Assembly: GCA_036346255.1 (NCBI GenBank)
Contig: CM070623.1
Coordinates: 6,738,407 to 6,802,406, forward strand
Reading direction: 5' to 3'
Origin: Ampelocalamus luodianensis
Taxonomy: Eukaryota; Streptophyta; Magnoliopsida; Poales; Poaceae
DNA length: 64,000 bases
Part shown: positions 43,701 through 55,763 of the stretch, piece by piece
Layout of the letters: each line of letters begins with the position of its first letter
Numbering within the stretch: the stretch's first letter is position 1
Made by a program: the position numbers and the translations under genes
Notes under the pieces: model-generated
Database searches by the model: none
The model's input: the letters and a program-made list of their open reading frames with translations, nothing else
What the model was told of the DNA's origin: nothing

Positions 43701-45189
43701 CTAGAAGCTACCTGAGCAGAGGAAGGTGCTCGGGGAAGCTCGGAGTAGCGGGAGTTCCGTCGGCGCCGGAGAAGAAGATGGCGACAACACGACTTCGCAC
43801 GGAGAGATGGCCCTGAGCAAAATCAGCACGTGTGAGTGGTCGGAACATCTCAAGGACCATGCTGGGGTGCTACAAGCAGAAAGAATCGCCCAATGGCTTA
43901 CCGGATCAAGGTGGGAGATGGAAGGTTGCCCCACGACCGAAAATGGTGCAAACTTCAAATTCACCGGATCCTGTCATGCAGTAGTAAAATTAGCTGAGGG
44001 GAAAACCTTAAGATATACCAATACACATTATGACGTGCGAAGTTGAGGATAATACCTCCTGGACATGAAGAAGGCACGAAGGTGTCCGTGAGAGCACGCT
44101 CTGGAAGTCACCGGGAGCACGACAATGGACAACGAACTACAAGCAAAGACAGGGGCTCGCATAAGCAAAAATGGACACGGGAATGAACCTATAATAGGGA
44201 GGAATCACGCGGAGGGAGCTTACCCGAGAGACACGCACGGGAGAGCTTCCTCCTCCTCTACCGAAAAGAGGAGAAGTGAGGAAGAACGGGGTACCGAGGT
44301 GGTAATATGCCCGGTCGATGACGGCATTGGAGGCGGCGTCAAGTGGAGAACGCTCCGGAGTGGTCAAAGACAGTGGTGGATTGACGGCGTCAGAATCCCT
44401 CAAAGGCTCGGAGCAGGCGAGCGCGGCCGCGTGGCGTGTGCGTTCTGAGGGCTGCAGCGAGAGGTGGGAGACGACCCTGACAGTGCGGGCCCGGCGCGTC
44501 AGTCACACGGCGAGGTGAGGTTAAGTGGTTTTAGATCGGCCGTTGGATTGCGAATGGACGGATCAGATTAGAGAGGATCCCGGATTGGCCAAAAGGATGA
44601 TGAGATCTAGACCGTTGAACCTTGATCCGACGGCCGCATGCGAAGGTGCAGTTAGGCGGTTGGGCTAAGCCGAATCACCGAGTCAGACTCGAGCCCAGGG
44701 AACAGTGCGACCGGTTTGGGTCCAGGGTTTTGACTGGGATTTAATTTGTTTTCCCTACTTTGACCAGGGCTTAAAAATAGAAATAAAATTCCTAAAATCA
44801 TGAAATAAGTTCGGGGGGTTCCTGGGATAGCCTAGTGTCCATAGAAATTATTGAACCCTACTGCTCATGACATAAAGTGTATAATTTAAATTCAAACATA
44901 ATGTTGGTCTTTAAATTGTGTTTGAATTTTCTTAGGGTTCAAACCAGTCCCACAAATTTAGGAAAAATAATATTTAATCATGATAATTAATATAGTATTT
45001 GAATAAATTATTTCTAGAGGATCTTTAGTAGCATTTATTTCTGTTTTTAGTTTGGAGTTCAAATCAAAGTGTATGTTTCATGTGTATTTTGAGATTTTTC
45101 AAGCACAATATTTAAATAAAAAGTTTCAAAACATGATGCATGCTAATGAGATGCATAATAAACTTCTTTATTAATTTAGGGATGCGATA
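40707..45189 (-). mobile_element. 3' LTR of chromodomain gypsy element (family A)
   Basis: 4483 bp. The sense start is eroded to TATCGCATCC at 45189 where the other copies have TGTCACATCC; it ends GGGGTCCCCACA at 40707. The preceding 5 bp are ACTTG, but the matching duplication lies outside the window. It contains GAGTAC-CAAAGA-GTACTC (41287-41304), CTATTCGAATAG (41649-41660), CCCTGCAGGG (41667-41676) and two rather than three 180-bp units. A polypurine tract (AAGGGGGGAGGT) abuts it at 45190-45203. Confidence 0.9.
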
Positions 45190-45365
45190 AACCTCCCCCC
45201 TTACAAAAGATCTCGACCCCGAGATCGATAGTGTGGAAGTTGGATAGGAAGGTTCTAAAGAAAAACATAACATCCGTTGTCTTGATTTCCTTCAAAGATA
45301 GTGCTAAGATATCTTTGTAAGGTTACAAGGAATGGCTATTACATCTTTCCTTCCCATTGCTTTGT

Positions 45366-45920
45366 TTAAACTTTCCTTTCTTGATTCGAAGACACTTTAA
45401 GTAGAAGGAAAAAGATCTGGATAGCTAGCTCGCAGTTGATCTTCACGCTCCCATGTTGCTTCATCTTCAGTATGGTTGCTCCATTGAACCCTGATGAACT
45501 TAATCTTGCGATTCCGCGTCTTGCGCTCCTTCTCCTCAAGAATGCGAATCGGGTGCTCCCGATAAGAAAGATCAGGTTGCAAGTCAAGTTTTTCCATCTC
45601 AGCTGTTTTGGTTGGGACACGAAGACACTTCTCGCCAGTGAAACATGGAAAACATCATGTACATCAGCAAGTGATGGTGGCAATTCTATTTGATAAGCTA
45701 CCGGTCCCAACTTTGCTAGAATTCGGAATGGTCCGATATAGCGAGGTGCCAATTTGCTTTTGACTTGGAAATGATGCGTTCCTTTCATTGGAGAAACTTT
45801 AAGATAGACATGATCATCCACCTCGAAGCTCAACTCACGACGACGACGGTCGGCATAGGACTTCTGACGAGATTGAGCCGTCCAAGTCGTCATGGATGAC
45901 ACGCACTTGTTCTTCCGCAT
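45366..45920 (-). pseudogene. Gypsy integrase C-terminus and chromodomain
   Basis: The C-terminal end of the family-A gypsy polyprotein. It carries a basic stretch (SRQKSYADRRRREL) and the integrase C-terminal fold GPFRILAKLGPVAYQIELP followed by DVHDVFHVS. A frameshift near 45620 moves the remainder to another frame (45397-45597), which ends in a chromodomain-type tail (QWSNHTEDEATWERED). Chromodomains of chromoviruses direct integration to marked chromatin. The junction with the main integrase frame (46080) is also broken. Confidence 0.8.
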
Positions 45921-46079
45921 CTTCTACCACGTTGGACCATAAAATGGCCTCTCCCCGGCTTCAGACCAGTTCAAAGGTGTCCTACAAGCTCTTCCATACA
46001 ATGCCTCGAAAGGTGACATTTGAATGCTTGATTGGAAACTGTTGTTGTAGGAGAATTCCGCAAATGGTAAGCATTTCTC

Positions 46080-46940
46080 CTAGTTTTTGCTATAGGATAG
46101 CACACAAGCTCGGAGAAGGTCTTCTAAAATTTGATTCACCTTTTCAGTTTGTCCATCTGTTTGCGGGTGGTAAGCGGAGCTGAAAGATAGATTGGTCCCC
46201 ATTGCTTTATGTAAGCACTTCCAGAAGTACGATGTGAACTCAGGACCTCTATCCGAAATGATTACTTTTGGTACACCATGGAGACAAATAATTCTGGAGA
46301 TATAAAGCTCGGCTAACTTATCTCCATGGTAGGTGGTCTTGACAGGAATAAAATGGGCAACCTTCGTCAGACGATCGACAATTACCCAAACAGAATCGGA
46401 CCCAGCTTGAGTCCTTGGAAGGCCGGTGATAAAATCCATGCCAACTTCTTCCCATTTCCACTTGGGAATGGGCAGGGGTTGTAGAGTACTTGCTGGTTTC
46501 AAATGCTCAGCCTTCACTCTTTGGCATACATCACACTCGGCAACATATTGAGCGATTTGCCTCTTCATTTGGCTCCACCAAAGCTTTTTCTTCAGATCTT
46601 GGTACATCTTGGTACTACCTGGGTGAATAGAGAATTTGGAGTCATGAGCTTCCTTGAGAATTAGCTCCCTCAAGATATGATCAGAGGGCACCACTAGCTG
46701 GTTTCCCAACCATAGGATGCCTTGTGCATCTTCTTTGAAGCACTTGGCCTTGCCTTGTTTTACTTCTTCCCAGATCTGAGCTACTTCTTCGTCAGTCTTC
46801 TGGGCTTCTCTAATCTGGTATTCAAGTGTAAAATTCACACTAAGAGCAGCAAGAGAACCTTCTTCAATTATCTCCAGTGCGCATAATCGCACCGCAAAGA
46901 CACAACCCACCAAATGGGAGTTACCGATAAACAGTTGCAC
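46080..46940 (-). pseudogene. Gypsy integrase core
   Basis: A 286-codon frame. The N-terminal HHCC zinc-binding region includes EAHDSKFSIHPGSTKMYQDL and CDVCQ. The catalytic core follows, with the first Asp in GMDFITGLP, the second in IISDRGPEFTSYFW and the Glu in TDGQTEKVNQILED. All three catalytic residues appear kept. The frame ends after LRACVLSYSKN and the rest continues out of frame in 45366-45920. The start overlaps the RNase H end in a different phase. Confidence 0.85.
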
Positions 46941-47927
46941 TGAGACTTTCTGCTTAGGGCATCGGCTACCACATTTGCTTTTCCTAGATGATAATGGAGT
47001 CCAAAATCATAATCTTTGATCAGCTCAAGCCATCTTCTTTGTCTCAAATTCAGATCGGCTTGGGTGAAGATATATTTAAGACTCTTGTGGTCGGTGTAGA
47101 TCTCGCAACGACATCGGCGAGGTAATGTCGCCAAATCTTTAGAGCATGAATAACCGCTGCGAGTTCCAAATCATGAGTGGGATAATTCAACTCATGTGGT
47201 CTCAATTGCCTTGATGCATAAGCTACCACTCGGCTCTCTTGCATAAGAACACAACCGAGCCCATGGCGAGATGCATCGTAGTAAATGTCAAAGCTCTTGT
47301 GAATGTCGGGCAGGATAAGTACCAGAGTTTTGGTCAGGCATTTCTTTAGGATCTAAAAACTCTCCTCACATTCAGGCGACCATACGAACTTCTTTTCTTT
47401 CTTTAGAAGTTGAGTCATTGGCCTCGCAATTTTGGAGAAGTTCTGGATGAATCGGCGGTAGTAACCCGCAAGTCCGAGAAAACTGCGAATATCAGTGATG
47501 TTTCTGGGTTGTCTCCAATCAAGGACATCTTGCACTTTGCTTGGATCAACAGTGATACCGCCCTTGGATAGTACATGTCCCAAGAAACTAACTTCATGGA
47601 GCCAGAACTCGCATTTGCTTGAATTTGGCATAGAGTCGATGTTGACGGCTTTTCCAACACAAGCCTCAAGTGTTGCTCGTGTTCTTCATCAAACTTTGAG
47701 TAGATAAGGATGTCATCGATGAATACAACAACAAACTTATCCAAATACTCCATGAAAACTGAATTCATAACATTTATGAAGTATGCCGGTGCATTCGTCA
47801 GACCAAAAGACATGACAAAGGTACTCTGCATGTACTCGTAACGAGTAGAGAATGCCGTCTTCAGAATGTCCTCAATTCGAACTTTAATTTGATGATAGCC
47901 CAAGCGCAAATCGACCTTGGAGAATAC
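46868..47927 (-). pseudogene. Gypsy reverse transcriptase (C-terminal part) and RNase H, fragmented
   Basis: The frame resumes after a TAA (47928-47930). It carries the RT palm with the catalytic FIDD in FVVVFIDDILIYSK, intact. Shortly after HLRLVLE a frameshift moves the thumb/connection (CEFWLHEVSFLGHVLSKGG, FLGLAGYYRRFIQNFSK) to another frame (47353-47631). RNase H is split again between 47050-47244 (VAYASRQLRPHELNYPTHDL) and 46868-47134 (IYTDHKSLKYIFTQADLN). At least one stop and two frameshifts make the enzyme dead. Confidence 0.85.
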
Positions 47928-48851
47928 TTAGGCTCCACTCAATTGATCGAATAAATCATCAATCCGCGGAAGCGGATATTTATTTTTGATAGTGACTTCA
48001 TTTAACGGACGGTAGTCCACACACATCCGCAAACTCTTGTCTTTCTTTTTGACAAAGATGGTCAGACATCCCCAAGGCGAGGAGCTCGGCCTAATAAATC
48101 CCTTGTCTTGAAGTTCTTGGAGTTTCTTCTTCAACTCTTCTAACTCATTAGGGGGCATCCGATATGGCCGTTTTGAGGTTAGCGCAGTACCGGGTACAAG
48201 CTCGATGACGAACTCAACTTCTCGATCAGGAGGCATGCCTGGGAGTTCTTCGGGGAATACATCTGGATATTCACACACCACCGGCACCTTCTCAATTTCA
48301 AGAGAGGTACTAGCTTCTAAAGCATAAAGATGAGAACCGCCCACCGGTTGCAAAATGACTCGACCGCTGCCTTCGCTAGTGACAGAAATAGACCGTTGAG
48401 CACAATCGATCTTTCCCCGATTCTTGGACAACCAATCCATCCCCAAGATCACATCAATACCCATTGAATTTATCACAATTAAGTTTGCCAAGAAGTTGAT
48501 ATTTTGAATTTCCACTTTTACGTCCCGGCAGACTTGATCGGTTTGGAAAACCAATCTCGGCGACTGGATTTGATAAGGTGGCTGGAGTTTATTTATTTCA
48601 AATGGGTTAAGTGCAGCAAATTCTTCTTTGATGAATGAATGAGATGCTCTAGAATCAAATAAAACTGATGCTGGACAAGAATTAACAAGAAGTGTACCCA
48701 AAACGACGTCTGGAGCGTCGCTCGCCTCCTCCACAGTGACGTGGTTCACTCGGCCATGCGCAGGGATCTGAGGAGGGGTAGATGCTGCCCTCGGAGGTGG
48801 TGTAGGTCTTTCCACAGCTGGTGGTGTAGGAGCTCGATAAACCTGGGGCAT
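47928..48851 (-). pseudogene. Gypsy aspartic protease and N-terminal reverse transcriptase
   Basis: A 307-codon frame. The retropepsin signature reads SVLFDSRASHSFI. The Gly of the usual Asp-Ser-Gly triad is Arg (AGA, plus-strand TCT at 48648-48650), expected to abolish activity. The flap-side IDVILGMDWLSKNRG follows. Then comes the linker PEELPGMPPDREVEFVIEL and the first RT blocks (FIRPSSSPWG, VDYRPLNEVTIKNKYPLPRI). The frame ends at TAA 47928-47930 exactly where the next RT block (VFSKVDLR) should follow. Confidence 0.87.
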
Positions 48852-49945
48852 TCCCCGCTGCTTGGCGAGGCAGTGAGAAGCATAGTGGCCCTGGCGACCA
48901 CAATGAAAGCAGGTGACATTAGGCTTGTATGTACCACTATTTTGGGAGTTCTTACTCCCATTGTGCCACTACACCGTAGGTGGAGAAGGTCGTGGAGGTG
49001 CCACGGGAGGCCTCGGTGGCACTAGGGCCTGAGAACGAGGTGCCTGGGGCGGTCCGGTGCGCTGTCGAGGAAAACTGCTGCTAGCTGAAAACTGAGTGGC
49101 TTTCTCCCTCTTCTTGGACTCCTCTACAGCCACACTCTTGTGCTCCACTACAATGGACTTGTTCACCAAGTGTTGGAAGTTTCGGAAATCATGTACAGCT
49201 AAAGCTAGTTGCATCTCCTAAGTCAAGCCGCCCATGAACCGATTCTGCCGGCGAGTGTCAGTGGAGACGTCATCCGGGGCATAGCGAGCTAAGGAATTGA
49301 ACTCCTGAAGATACTCAGTGACAGTCTTCCTTCCTTGCTTCAAAGCAAGAAATGTTGCTGCTTGATCGACATGACCCCATCAGGAATATAGGCCTCCCTG
49401 AAGGCCGCTCGAAACTCGTTCCATGATGGAACATCTCCATCAGGTTGCATGGCGGAAAAATTATCCCACCATGCACTAGCAGCGCCCTCCAGTTGATAAC
49501 TGGCAAAGAGGACCTTCTCAATGCCCATGCACTGAGCAATGGCTAGCTTCTTTTCAATATCTCTTAGCCAATCTTCAGCTTCCATAGGACCTCCGGTGCC
49601 CGCAAAGGTTGGAGGATTTGTCCGCTGAAATTCAGCGAGACCCCCACGCTGCCTATGATTTCCCCCTCCCCCTGCTGTCGCGGGAGCAGAAGAAGTGTTA
49701 CAAGCGATAGCTTCGAGAATCCTTGTGTGGTCCATCCTATTCCGCTCGATTTGAGCCAGGACCTCTGCCATAGTGGGTGGCGGAGGAAGCACTTCCTCAG
49801 ATGAACTACCCCGCTGATGGTGCTGCTGAGAGGGCTCACCCCTCTCTTCTTGGGCGTAGAGTTCAGCTACTGCAGCAGAACGAGCGCCCTGGGGTGGAGA
49901 TCCCCCGTCATGTTGAGCTCTCGCACGAGTGTTATGGCCTGACAT
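48852..49945 (-). pseudogene. Gypsy gag with zinc knuckle, broken
   Basis: An ATG at 49945 opens 201 codons: a low-complexity N-terminus, then the Retrotrans_gag capsid-like region (PPTFAGTGGPMEAEDWLRDI, YQLEGAASAWWDNF, WNEFRAAFREAYIP). A frameshift near 49350 follows, after which TEYLQEFNSLARYAPDD continues in another frame. TAG stops lie at 49218-49220 and 48969-48971. A CCHC zinc knuckle, CFHCGRQGHYASHC, is at 48870-48911, in frame with the protease. Gag would package element RNA. This copy cannot make it. Confidence 0.85.
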
Positions 49946-50303
49946 CCTGAAGTGACAAGGAAAATTAAAAAGAGGCCAAGATTGCTAGAAAAAGGGGTGA
50001 ATAATAAAACTTTGGACAGCAAGCACATAGTTCTTAATTAAGCATGCATAATGATATAAAATGCACAAAAACATAACACCAAATGGGCGTACAAAGGCGT
50101 CTAGGCCAGTACAAGATTCATAAATTCAGATCATAGTTCTCCCAATGCAATTACATCCCTTAAGGCCTGTGGGCGAAAAGCAACTATAAAAGTTCTTGCA
50201 AGAGAAACATTAAGAGTTCAATTACTACTAGCTTATTACAGGAATTTAAAGATACATGCTCGACCCTGAGCTTATACCTACAACATCCTAAATGTTGTTC
50301 CGG

Positions 50304-51093
50304 TCAAAGTTTACCGGGAACTCGTCCAGAAGATGTGCCCTGTGGATCCTGTATCATCGGGTCTCCTAGATTAGGAAGACGCAAAGGGGAGCCTTGCTCT
50401 ATCACATGGCCTCCAGCAGGTTCCATCCTATGAGAACGAGCAAAGCCGACTGACATACGAACCTGGCGTCTCACCCCATAGTTGGGTACACGCCCTGGCA
50501 CTTCCGGAAGATAGTACATCGGTGGTGCTGAAGCATATGGGGAAATCTCATTTGCGCCATAAACCACATGGCGGTCAACAATCCCCATGTTACACATGAG
50601 TTGTAAGTGCTCTTGGGCCACCACGAGACGTTGACGAAGTCTCGCATAACTCATACACAAGCACCGATGGATTTGGTCCATGATACGAACCAATCTTGCC
50701 AATCGCCTAACTCGGGATCTTCCCAAACCGATCCGGCAAAGGTGTCCACCTCCGTGTCACGCTCTCTCATAGGAAAATGGTCGTAAGGCGGCTGAGACAA
50801 CTCCGTCAGATCATAACGGAGATGGCTCATGGCCACACGAGCCACTTCCTGTAGAGCCATGGCCTCAGAAGTGCCACGTGCCTGGAAACAATAGGGATAC
50901 TCCCCGTGACTTGTCTGGCGATAACGTTGATCACGGCCAAGTATTCCTCCATGCCTGGCCCCCTGTCATGGCGATAGATGGCGTAGGTCGGCTGATAAGT
51001 AAAGTTTGCCCTCCACATCATATCTCGGAGAAGCGCCGGGTATCCATCCACGTTCTCAGCTTGAGTTTCTTTGACCAGGTATTGACGACTCAT
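50304..51093 (-). pseudogene. Extra ORF in the gypsy leader, between primer-binding site and gag
   Basis: Three overlapping minus-strand frames form one broken reading frame of about 260 codons. It starts with an ATG at 51093 (MSRQYLVKETQAENVDGYPA), shifts near 50885 to the frame carrying EAMALQEVARVAMSHLRYDL, and shifts again near 50690 to the frame carrying MDQIHRCLCMSYARLRQRL and PPMYYLPEVPGRVPNYGVRR. Composition is protein-like, unlike the surrounding LTR ORFs, and frames abut with single-base offsets. I recognise no domain. It lies upstream of gag on the same strand, where some plant gypsy elements have additional ORFs. Confidence 0.6.
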
Positions 51094-51295
51094 CTAGAGA
51101 CAAGAAAAACAAGGTAAGACTTCTTTTTTCAATCCAAACAAGAGTAAGGTAAGAAAAGGCACTAAGAGGGATGAGGAATAAAAGATATTCCTAACTTATA
51201 CTTTCTGAAAGTAATTTGATAATTTCAAAATATTTTGACTCAATAAGGCTTACTAACTCTAACGCCAGTGCTATCTCTAACCTACAGTCAGTATG

Positions 51296-51307
51296 GCTCT
51301 GATACCA
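51296..51307 (-). other. Primer-binding site of the family-A gypsy element
   Basis: Minus-strand TGGTATCAGAGC, complementary to initiator-Met tRNA, four bases from the 5' LTR end at 51312. Confidence 0.9.
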
Positions 51308-51311
51308 ACGC

Positions 51312-51511
51312 TGTGGGGACCCCGGAGTTATCTCCATAAAACCGAGACTAATCAAGGTCTTAGGGACATAACTCTAGAGCTCCAGTAAATGGATTCCAAC
51401 TTAACTCAGTCTAAATGAGAGGCTTAACTAGAATCTAGAGCCCCGACGATCATGCGCGCCACTCCTCTGCGAACACTACATGATTGTCGGTTCTCTAACC
51501 AGTCAAGCACT
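51312..51511 (-). repeat. 5' LTR of the family-A gypsy element, 3' end only
   Basis: 200 bp matching 40707-40906 of the 3' LTR almost base for base. It is cut at 51511 by the copia insertion. The rest of the LTR should lie beyond the right edge. Confidence 0.92.
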
Positions 51512-53178
51512 TGTTGGATCGCGGGAAGGCTACGATAGCACAAACAAAAAAAATTACCGCGCAACCAAGGAACCACCGCAAGTAATAGATCACGAGATTA
51601 CCACTAGACGCACCGACTCGTAGCGGAAGTAGAGTCGATGTAGCGAGTTGATGCAGTTGTAGTCGTACTTGCTGCGCGTCTTCTCCTCCTACTCCGATGA
51701 ACGACGCAAGTTCTCCTCCAGCTCCTGAGGTCGTCGTGAGTTGCGGATCATCCTTAGTGCTGATGCTCCGCAACATCACCTCGAAGGTATCCACACGTAC
51801 AGGGCAAGGACACCACGCGCAGGAGTGCTAGCACCGGCGGCGTGGTTGAGGAGAGCGTGGCTATTAGGGTTTCGGGATTTCTTCCAAAAGGATTGATCAA
51901 TCACCACCCCATGCCACCGCCCCTCTATATATAGGCATCCATAATGGGTCCCGACCAGGAGGCCCATTAGGAACTCGTGGCCTATAAGAATTCGGATCAC
52001 CATCTAAATCGAATTCTAGCCCTTTAAGTGTGTGACCCTATAGGTTTGTGTGTAATCAGTTGTGACTCGAAAACTCTTTCCCGATCACGAGTCGTCAGCG
52101 GTACCTAGCAGCACATAAAGATTCCCGAACACACACAGAATATATCTGGACGAACCTTAATGCAATATGATCTACGACTGTGTCCTTATCACTTTCGACC
52201 ACTCGCATTTAGTCACGATCAATTCATAATCAGTTACAACCAGTTCGTAACTCCTTACGATCAGTTAGTATCTAACTACGACCAATTTGCAACTCCTTAC
52301 GATCAGTTAGTATCTAACTACGACCAGTTTGCAACTCCTTACGACCAGTTGGTGATTATGTTCGAGTAGTCTTCGACTAGGTCGCATCTCCATACGACTT
52401 CGACCAGTCTACGACTTCAAGAACTGGATCGACCTGCTTGTGTATTCTCCCTTTGCCTCACGACGTCTGGTTGAACTCCAGGTGAGATAAAATGTCATCC
52501 ATGGACTGTTCAATACTTTCTCGATAAAGTATCGAATAACTTCATGTGGTCGACACTTCGACCACTAGTGGCATGGCCATGCACTTTCTTTATTCGACCA
52601 CAACGAGGCCCAGACATCTCTCCGTTATGTTAGGAGGGCAAATCCATATCCGACCAGTCACATTCCTCCGCATGTTTCATAGCATACCCGAAAGCTACCT
52701 TTATAACTACCCAGTTACGGAGTAGCGTTTGGCAACCCCTAAGAGTGCTATTACACATGTAGGAAACCATGCTGATCTCAAGTTTAAGGATTATACATCA
52801 TCATTGCTTGAGACCAATTAACGACACATAGAATCATAACAATCTCAATAGTGTCTCAAGGTGGGTCTTATCCAACACTATGTTCTCTAACATGTGTCCA
52901 CATTATTGATTCGATATCTCTATATCCATGATCGTGAAACATGGTCATCAATCAATACATGTATCGGTCGAGAGTCACCGTGTTCACCAAAGGACATTCG
53001 ACCAGGATACTTTTAGAACAACATCATATAAGATAAAGAGTTTCACCAACAAGTCACATACTCATTGATATATATAACTAATGATTCATTCAAGGAACAA
53101 GATAACATATTATCAAATGTTATGAACATAATGAAATATAATCATCTCTATGATGGCCTCTAGGGCATATTTCCAACA
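51512..53178 (-). mobile_element. 3' LTR of a BARE/RIRE1-like copia element
   Basis: 1667 bp. The sense start TGTTGGAAATATGCCCTAGA (53178 downward) is the LTR start typical of BARE-1/Angela and Oryza RIRE1 elements. The end CGATCCAACA is at 51512. It inserted into the family-A gypsy 5' LTR; the left duplication would be GCACT (51507-51511). A polypurine tract complement (CTCCCACTTG) adjoins at 53180-53190. A degenerate array of ACGACCAGTTnGnAACTCCTT units occupies 52190-52400. Confidence 0.88.
52190..52400. repeat. Degenerate tandem array in the copia LTR
   Basis: About eight variable units, with AACTCCTTACGATCAGTTAG and TATCTAACTACGACCA phrases repeating at about 20-45 bp. Similar in motif to the TTCGACCA array at 26736-27200. 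Confidence 0.75.
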
Positions 53179-53276
53179 GTCTCCCACTTGCACTAGAGTC
53201 AATCAATTAAGTATCTAATACCGATAGCTCTTGTGTGCGCTCATGCTTTGGTCATGTGAGAGGCTTTGTCAACGGA

Positions 53277-53759
53277 TCAACAACATTTAAACTGTATGAA
53301 TTTTGCATATCTTAACATCTCCTCTATCCACCAACTCGCGAATAAGATGGTACCGCCTGAGTATATGCTTGGACTTCTGATGGGATCTAGGCTCCTTAGC
53401 CTGCGCAATGGCTCCATTATTGTCACAATAGAGATCCATTGGGCCCGAGGCACTTGGAACCATACCCAATTCAGCAATGAAATTCCTTATCCAAACACCT
53501 TCCTTCGCAGCTTCGTAAGCGCAATGTACTCGGCCTCCTTCAGAGAATCAAGAACCGCCCCTTGCTTGGAACTTTTGCGACTCACCGCTCCTCCATTCAA
53601 AATGAATACATAACCAGATTGCGAACGATAATCATCTTTGTCGGTTTGGAAGCTTGCATCGGTGTAACCATTTACAACGAGCTCTTCATCACCGCCATAA
53701 ACTAGGAACGCATCCTTAGTCCTTCTCAAGTACTTAAGAATGTTTTTCACAATGTCCAA
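53277..53759 (-). pseudogene. Copia RNase H, broken
   Basis: Begins MDIVKNILKYLRRTKDAFLV and includes the RNase H segments GYTDASFQTDKDDYRSQSGY and EAEYIALTKL. A stop at about 53487 follows. The C-terminal part resumes in another frame (53287-53469: LYCDNNGAIAQAKEPRSHQK, HLIRELVDRGDV). It is the 3'-most domain of the copia polyprotein. Confidence 0.85.
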
Positions 53760-53796
53760 AGACCTTCACCGATCGACTTGGTATCTACTGTAACAC

Positions 53797-54705
53797 TTAG
53801 AGCATATGATACATCCGTCGAGTACATATCATGGCATACATGATGGATCCAATAGCTGAAGCATATGGAATACCATTCATACGGTCTCGCTCATCAGTTG
53901 TCGAAAGACACTGACTCTTGCTAAGACTTATGCCATGTGACATAGGCAAGAACCCTTTCTTTGCATTCTGCATGCTGAACCGAATCAACATCTTGTCAAT
54001 ATAAGTACTTTGGCTTAATCCAATTAGCCTTCTTGATCTATCTCTATAGATCTTTATTCCTAAGATATATGCTGCCTCTCCTAGGTCCTTCATAGAAAAA
54101 CTATTTTTCAATGATACCTTAACATATTCCAGCATTGGAATGTCATTCCCAATCAATAATATGTCATCTACATATAAGATTAGGATAACAAGTGCACTCC
54201 CACTAACCTTCATGTAAACACAAGGTTCTTCTTTGTTCTTGACGAAATCAAACCTTTTGATCTCCTCATCAAAACGTATATTCCAACTCCGAGATGCTTG
54301 CTTCCACCCATAAATGGACTTTTGAAGTTTGCACACTTTACTAGCATTCTTTGGATCGACAAAACCTTCAGGTTGTGTCATGTACACATCCTCACTTAGG
54401 TTTCCATTCAGGAAAGCCGTTTTGACATCCATTTGCCATATCTCATAGTCGAAGTATGCAGCAATAGCTAGAATGATCCGTATAGATTTAAGCATCGCTA
54501 CTGGTGAGAAAGTCTCATCGTAGTCAACCCCTTGAACTTGTCGAAACCCTTTTGCGACCAGTCGAGCTTTATGAATGTGAACATTTCCATCCATATCAAT
54601 CTTTTTCTTATATATCCATTTGCACTCAATGGTTTTAACACCATCAAGAGGATCGACCAGGTTCCAAACCTGATTGTCACTCATGGAGTCTATGTTGGAT
54701 TTCAT
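53797..54705 (-). pseudogene. Copia reverse transcriptase
   Basis: 302 codons open from about 54705. The frame carries the conserved copia RT blocks: ECKWIYKKKIDMDGNVHIHK, ARLVAKGFRQVQGVDYDETF, YEIWQMDVKTAFLNGNL, CKLQKSIYGWKQASRSWN and the catalytic YVDD in ILYVDDILLIGND, which is intact. It ends in ASAIGSIMYAMICTRRM. RNase H is separated from it by a frame break near 53790. The core is better kept than any other pol domain here, but it has lost its flanking domains. Confidence 0.88.
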
Positions 54706-54996
54706 GGCTCCAAGTCATTTCTCAGAGTCTGGGTCCATCATCGCTTCCTCATAAGACTTAGGCTCATCATTATTCAACAATACTACGTCATGCCCATACC
54801 TTACAGGCAATTAACGTGGCCTTTTAGATCTACGTGGGGCTGATGCCTCATCCACAGGTTCAACAACAATTTGTTCATCCTGTAGAGGTTCAGTAGGAGT
54901 TGAAACACTTTCAGATGTTTCTCGAATTTCTTCGAGTTGCACCTTTCTCCCACTGACTTCTTTTGAAAGAAACTCTTTCTCTAAAAAGATACCATT

Positions 54997-55763
54997 TCAG
55001 GCAACAAAAACTTTGCCCTCTTCCCTGTTGTAGAAGTAATATCTTTTGGTTTCCCTAGGATATCCTATAAAGAAGCATTTATCAGACTTAGGTGTGAGTT
55101 TATCAGACGTTAGACGTTTAACATAGACATCACATCCCCAAATTCTTAGAAAAGACAAACTAGGACTCTTCCCAGTCCATATCTCATATGGTGTCTTATC
55201 TACTGATTTTGATGGTAACTTATTTAAAGTGAAAGCGGCAGTTTCAAGAGTGTAACCCCAAAAATACAATGGCAGATCAGATTGGCTCATCATCGACCGA
55301 ACCATGTCCAACAAAGTCCGACACGCCGCTCGGACACCCCATTCCATTGTGGAGTGCTGGTGGTGTAAGTCGTGGAACAATTCCACATTGCTTCAAATGA
55401 TCACCAAATTCATGGCTCAAAAATTCACCTCCACGATCGATCGTAAAAATTTGATTGTCTTGCCAAGTTGATTCTGCACTTCACTGAAGTCCTTGAACTT
55501 TTCAAGGATTTTGACTTGTGCCTCATTAAGTAGACATATCCATATCTACTATAGTCATCGGTGAAGGTAATGAAGCATCGAAACCACCTCTAGCCGTCGC
55601 GCCATTGGTCCACACACATCGGTATGTACGAGTGCCAACAAGTCGGACGCCTCTCACCGACCGATGAAAGGAGTCTTGGTCATCTTTCCGAGTAGGCAAG
55701 ATTCACACGCTTCAAATGATTCCAAATCAAATGAGTTTAGAATTCCATCATCATGGAGCTTCT
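54997..55763 (-). pseudogene. Copia integrase, fragmented
   Basis: The C-terminal half is open at 54997-55386 (RTLLDMVRSMMSQSDLPLYF, YEIWTGKSPSLSFLRIWGCD). The catalytic region between 55386 and 55763 is scattered over several frames with stops, including a KKLHDDGILNSFDLES-like segment just after the GAG-pre-integrase domain. The D,D,E core cannot be read in one frame. Confidence 0.8.

Noticed and set aside
53266..53613. 115-codon plus-strand ORF
   Set aside because: Antisense shadow of the copia RNase H region.
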